Source: Chitinophagales bacterium
GTDB lineage: Bacteria > Bacteroidota > Bacteroidia > Chitinophagales > BACL12
Direction: 5' to 3'
DNA: 6,164 nucleotides
Assembly (NCBI GenBank): GCA_014380545.1
Contig: JACMJP010000350.1
Span: 1-6,164, forward strand
Positions 6,120 through 6,164 of this stretch are shown in pieces. The notes below the pieces were generated by a model. The model did not search any database, was not told the origin of the DNA, and saw nothing but the letters and a program-made list of their open reading frames with translations. Position numbers and translations under genes: made by a program. Positions within the stretch are counted from its first letter, which is position 1, and the number at the start of each line of letters is the position of its first letter.

Positions 6120-6164
6120 GAGAGGTTTTCGTAATATTCAAGTGATCGTTTAATTAAATCAGTG
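6116..6164 (-). CDS. C-terminal end of an unidentified gene upstream of aroA (partial)
   Basis: On the reverse strand, one frame upstream of aroA is open from the window edge to a TGA at 6118-6116. It encodes TDLIKRSLEYYENLS. The stop overlaps the aroA start in an ATGA arrangement, which is typical of coupled genes in one operon. The 15 residues look like an amphipathic C-terminal helix, as at many protein ends. Context suggests another aromatic-pathway gene such as aroB (3-dehydroquinate synthase), but the fragment is too short to identify and this is a guess. It could also be a chance open frame. Confidence 0.5.
   Translation of the reverse strand, partial: TDLIKRSLEYYENLS

Noticed and set aside
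5020..6153. Plus-strand open frames (5020-5250 and 5890-6153) antisense to aroA
   Set aside because: aroA is complete with all active-site motifs. These frames show no domain, and the second is explained by the complement of the aroA N-terminus.
1..6164. Search for CRISPR repeats, tRNAs, insertion sequences, toxin-antitoxin pairs or defence genes
   Set aside because: Nothing was seen. The window is almost fully covered by conserved envelope and shikimate genes, with gaps of 69 bases at most.

Overview
The window looks like chromosomal housekeeping DNA from a member of the Bacteroidota. It is AT-rich, its genes lack clear Shine-Dalgarno sequences, and its protein types are typical of that phylum: a Bacteroidetes-type LptD, an OstA_2-type periplasmic protein, an amidase with a C-terminal SPOR-like domain, and a stand-alone MlaD/MCE protein. 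A Chitinophagales- or Sphingobacteriales-like lineage is plausible, but this is an inference. No rRNA, tRNA, CRISPR array, insertion sequence, phage gene or defence gene was seen. No stretch longer than about 70 bases lies outside a gene.

Layout. Bases 1-1105 (minus strand) carry the first 368 codons of lptD. The gene runs off the left edge and has no terminus here. A 69-base divergent intergenic region (1106-1174) separates it from a plus-strand run of three closely spaced genes: a zinc N-acetylmuramoyl-L-alanine amidase (1175-2338), an MlaD/MCE-domain lipid-transport protein (2389-3339) and a large OstA/LptA-like periplasmic protein (3358-4944). The right third is a minus-strand aroA gene (4881-6119), whose 3' end overlaps the OstA-like gene tail-to-tail by 64 bases. 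Upstream of aroA, its start overlaps the stop codon of another minus-strand gene (6116 to beyond 6164), of which only the last 15 codons are visible.

How the genes fit together. The left two thirds form an envelope-biogenesis neighbourhood. LptD inserts LPS into the outer leaflet of the outer membrane. The OstA-like protein has the fold family of LptA, the periplasmic LPS bridge. MlaD-type proteins carry phospholipids between the membranes. The amidase trims peptidoglycan. aroA and the fragment upstream belong to a separate, probably translationally coupled, minus-strand unit for aromatic amino acid (shikimate) synthesis.

The most interesting sequence-level signals are a regular 29-residue repeat in the OstA-like protein, the 64-base convergent overlap of two coding ends, and the TTG start of lptD. 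Also of note are the cysteine pattern of LptD, the AmiA/AmiC-like spacing of the amidase active site, and a Phe at the position of E. coli Pro101 in AroA. I found no convincing evidence of a wholly new biological system.
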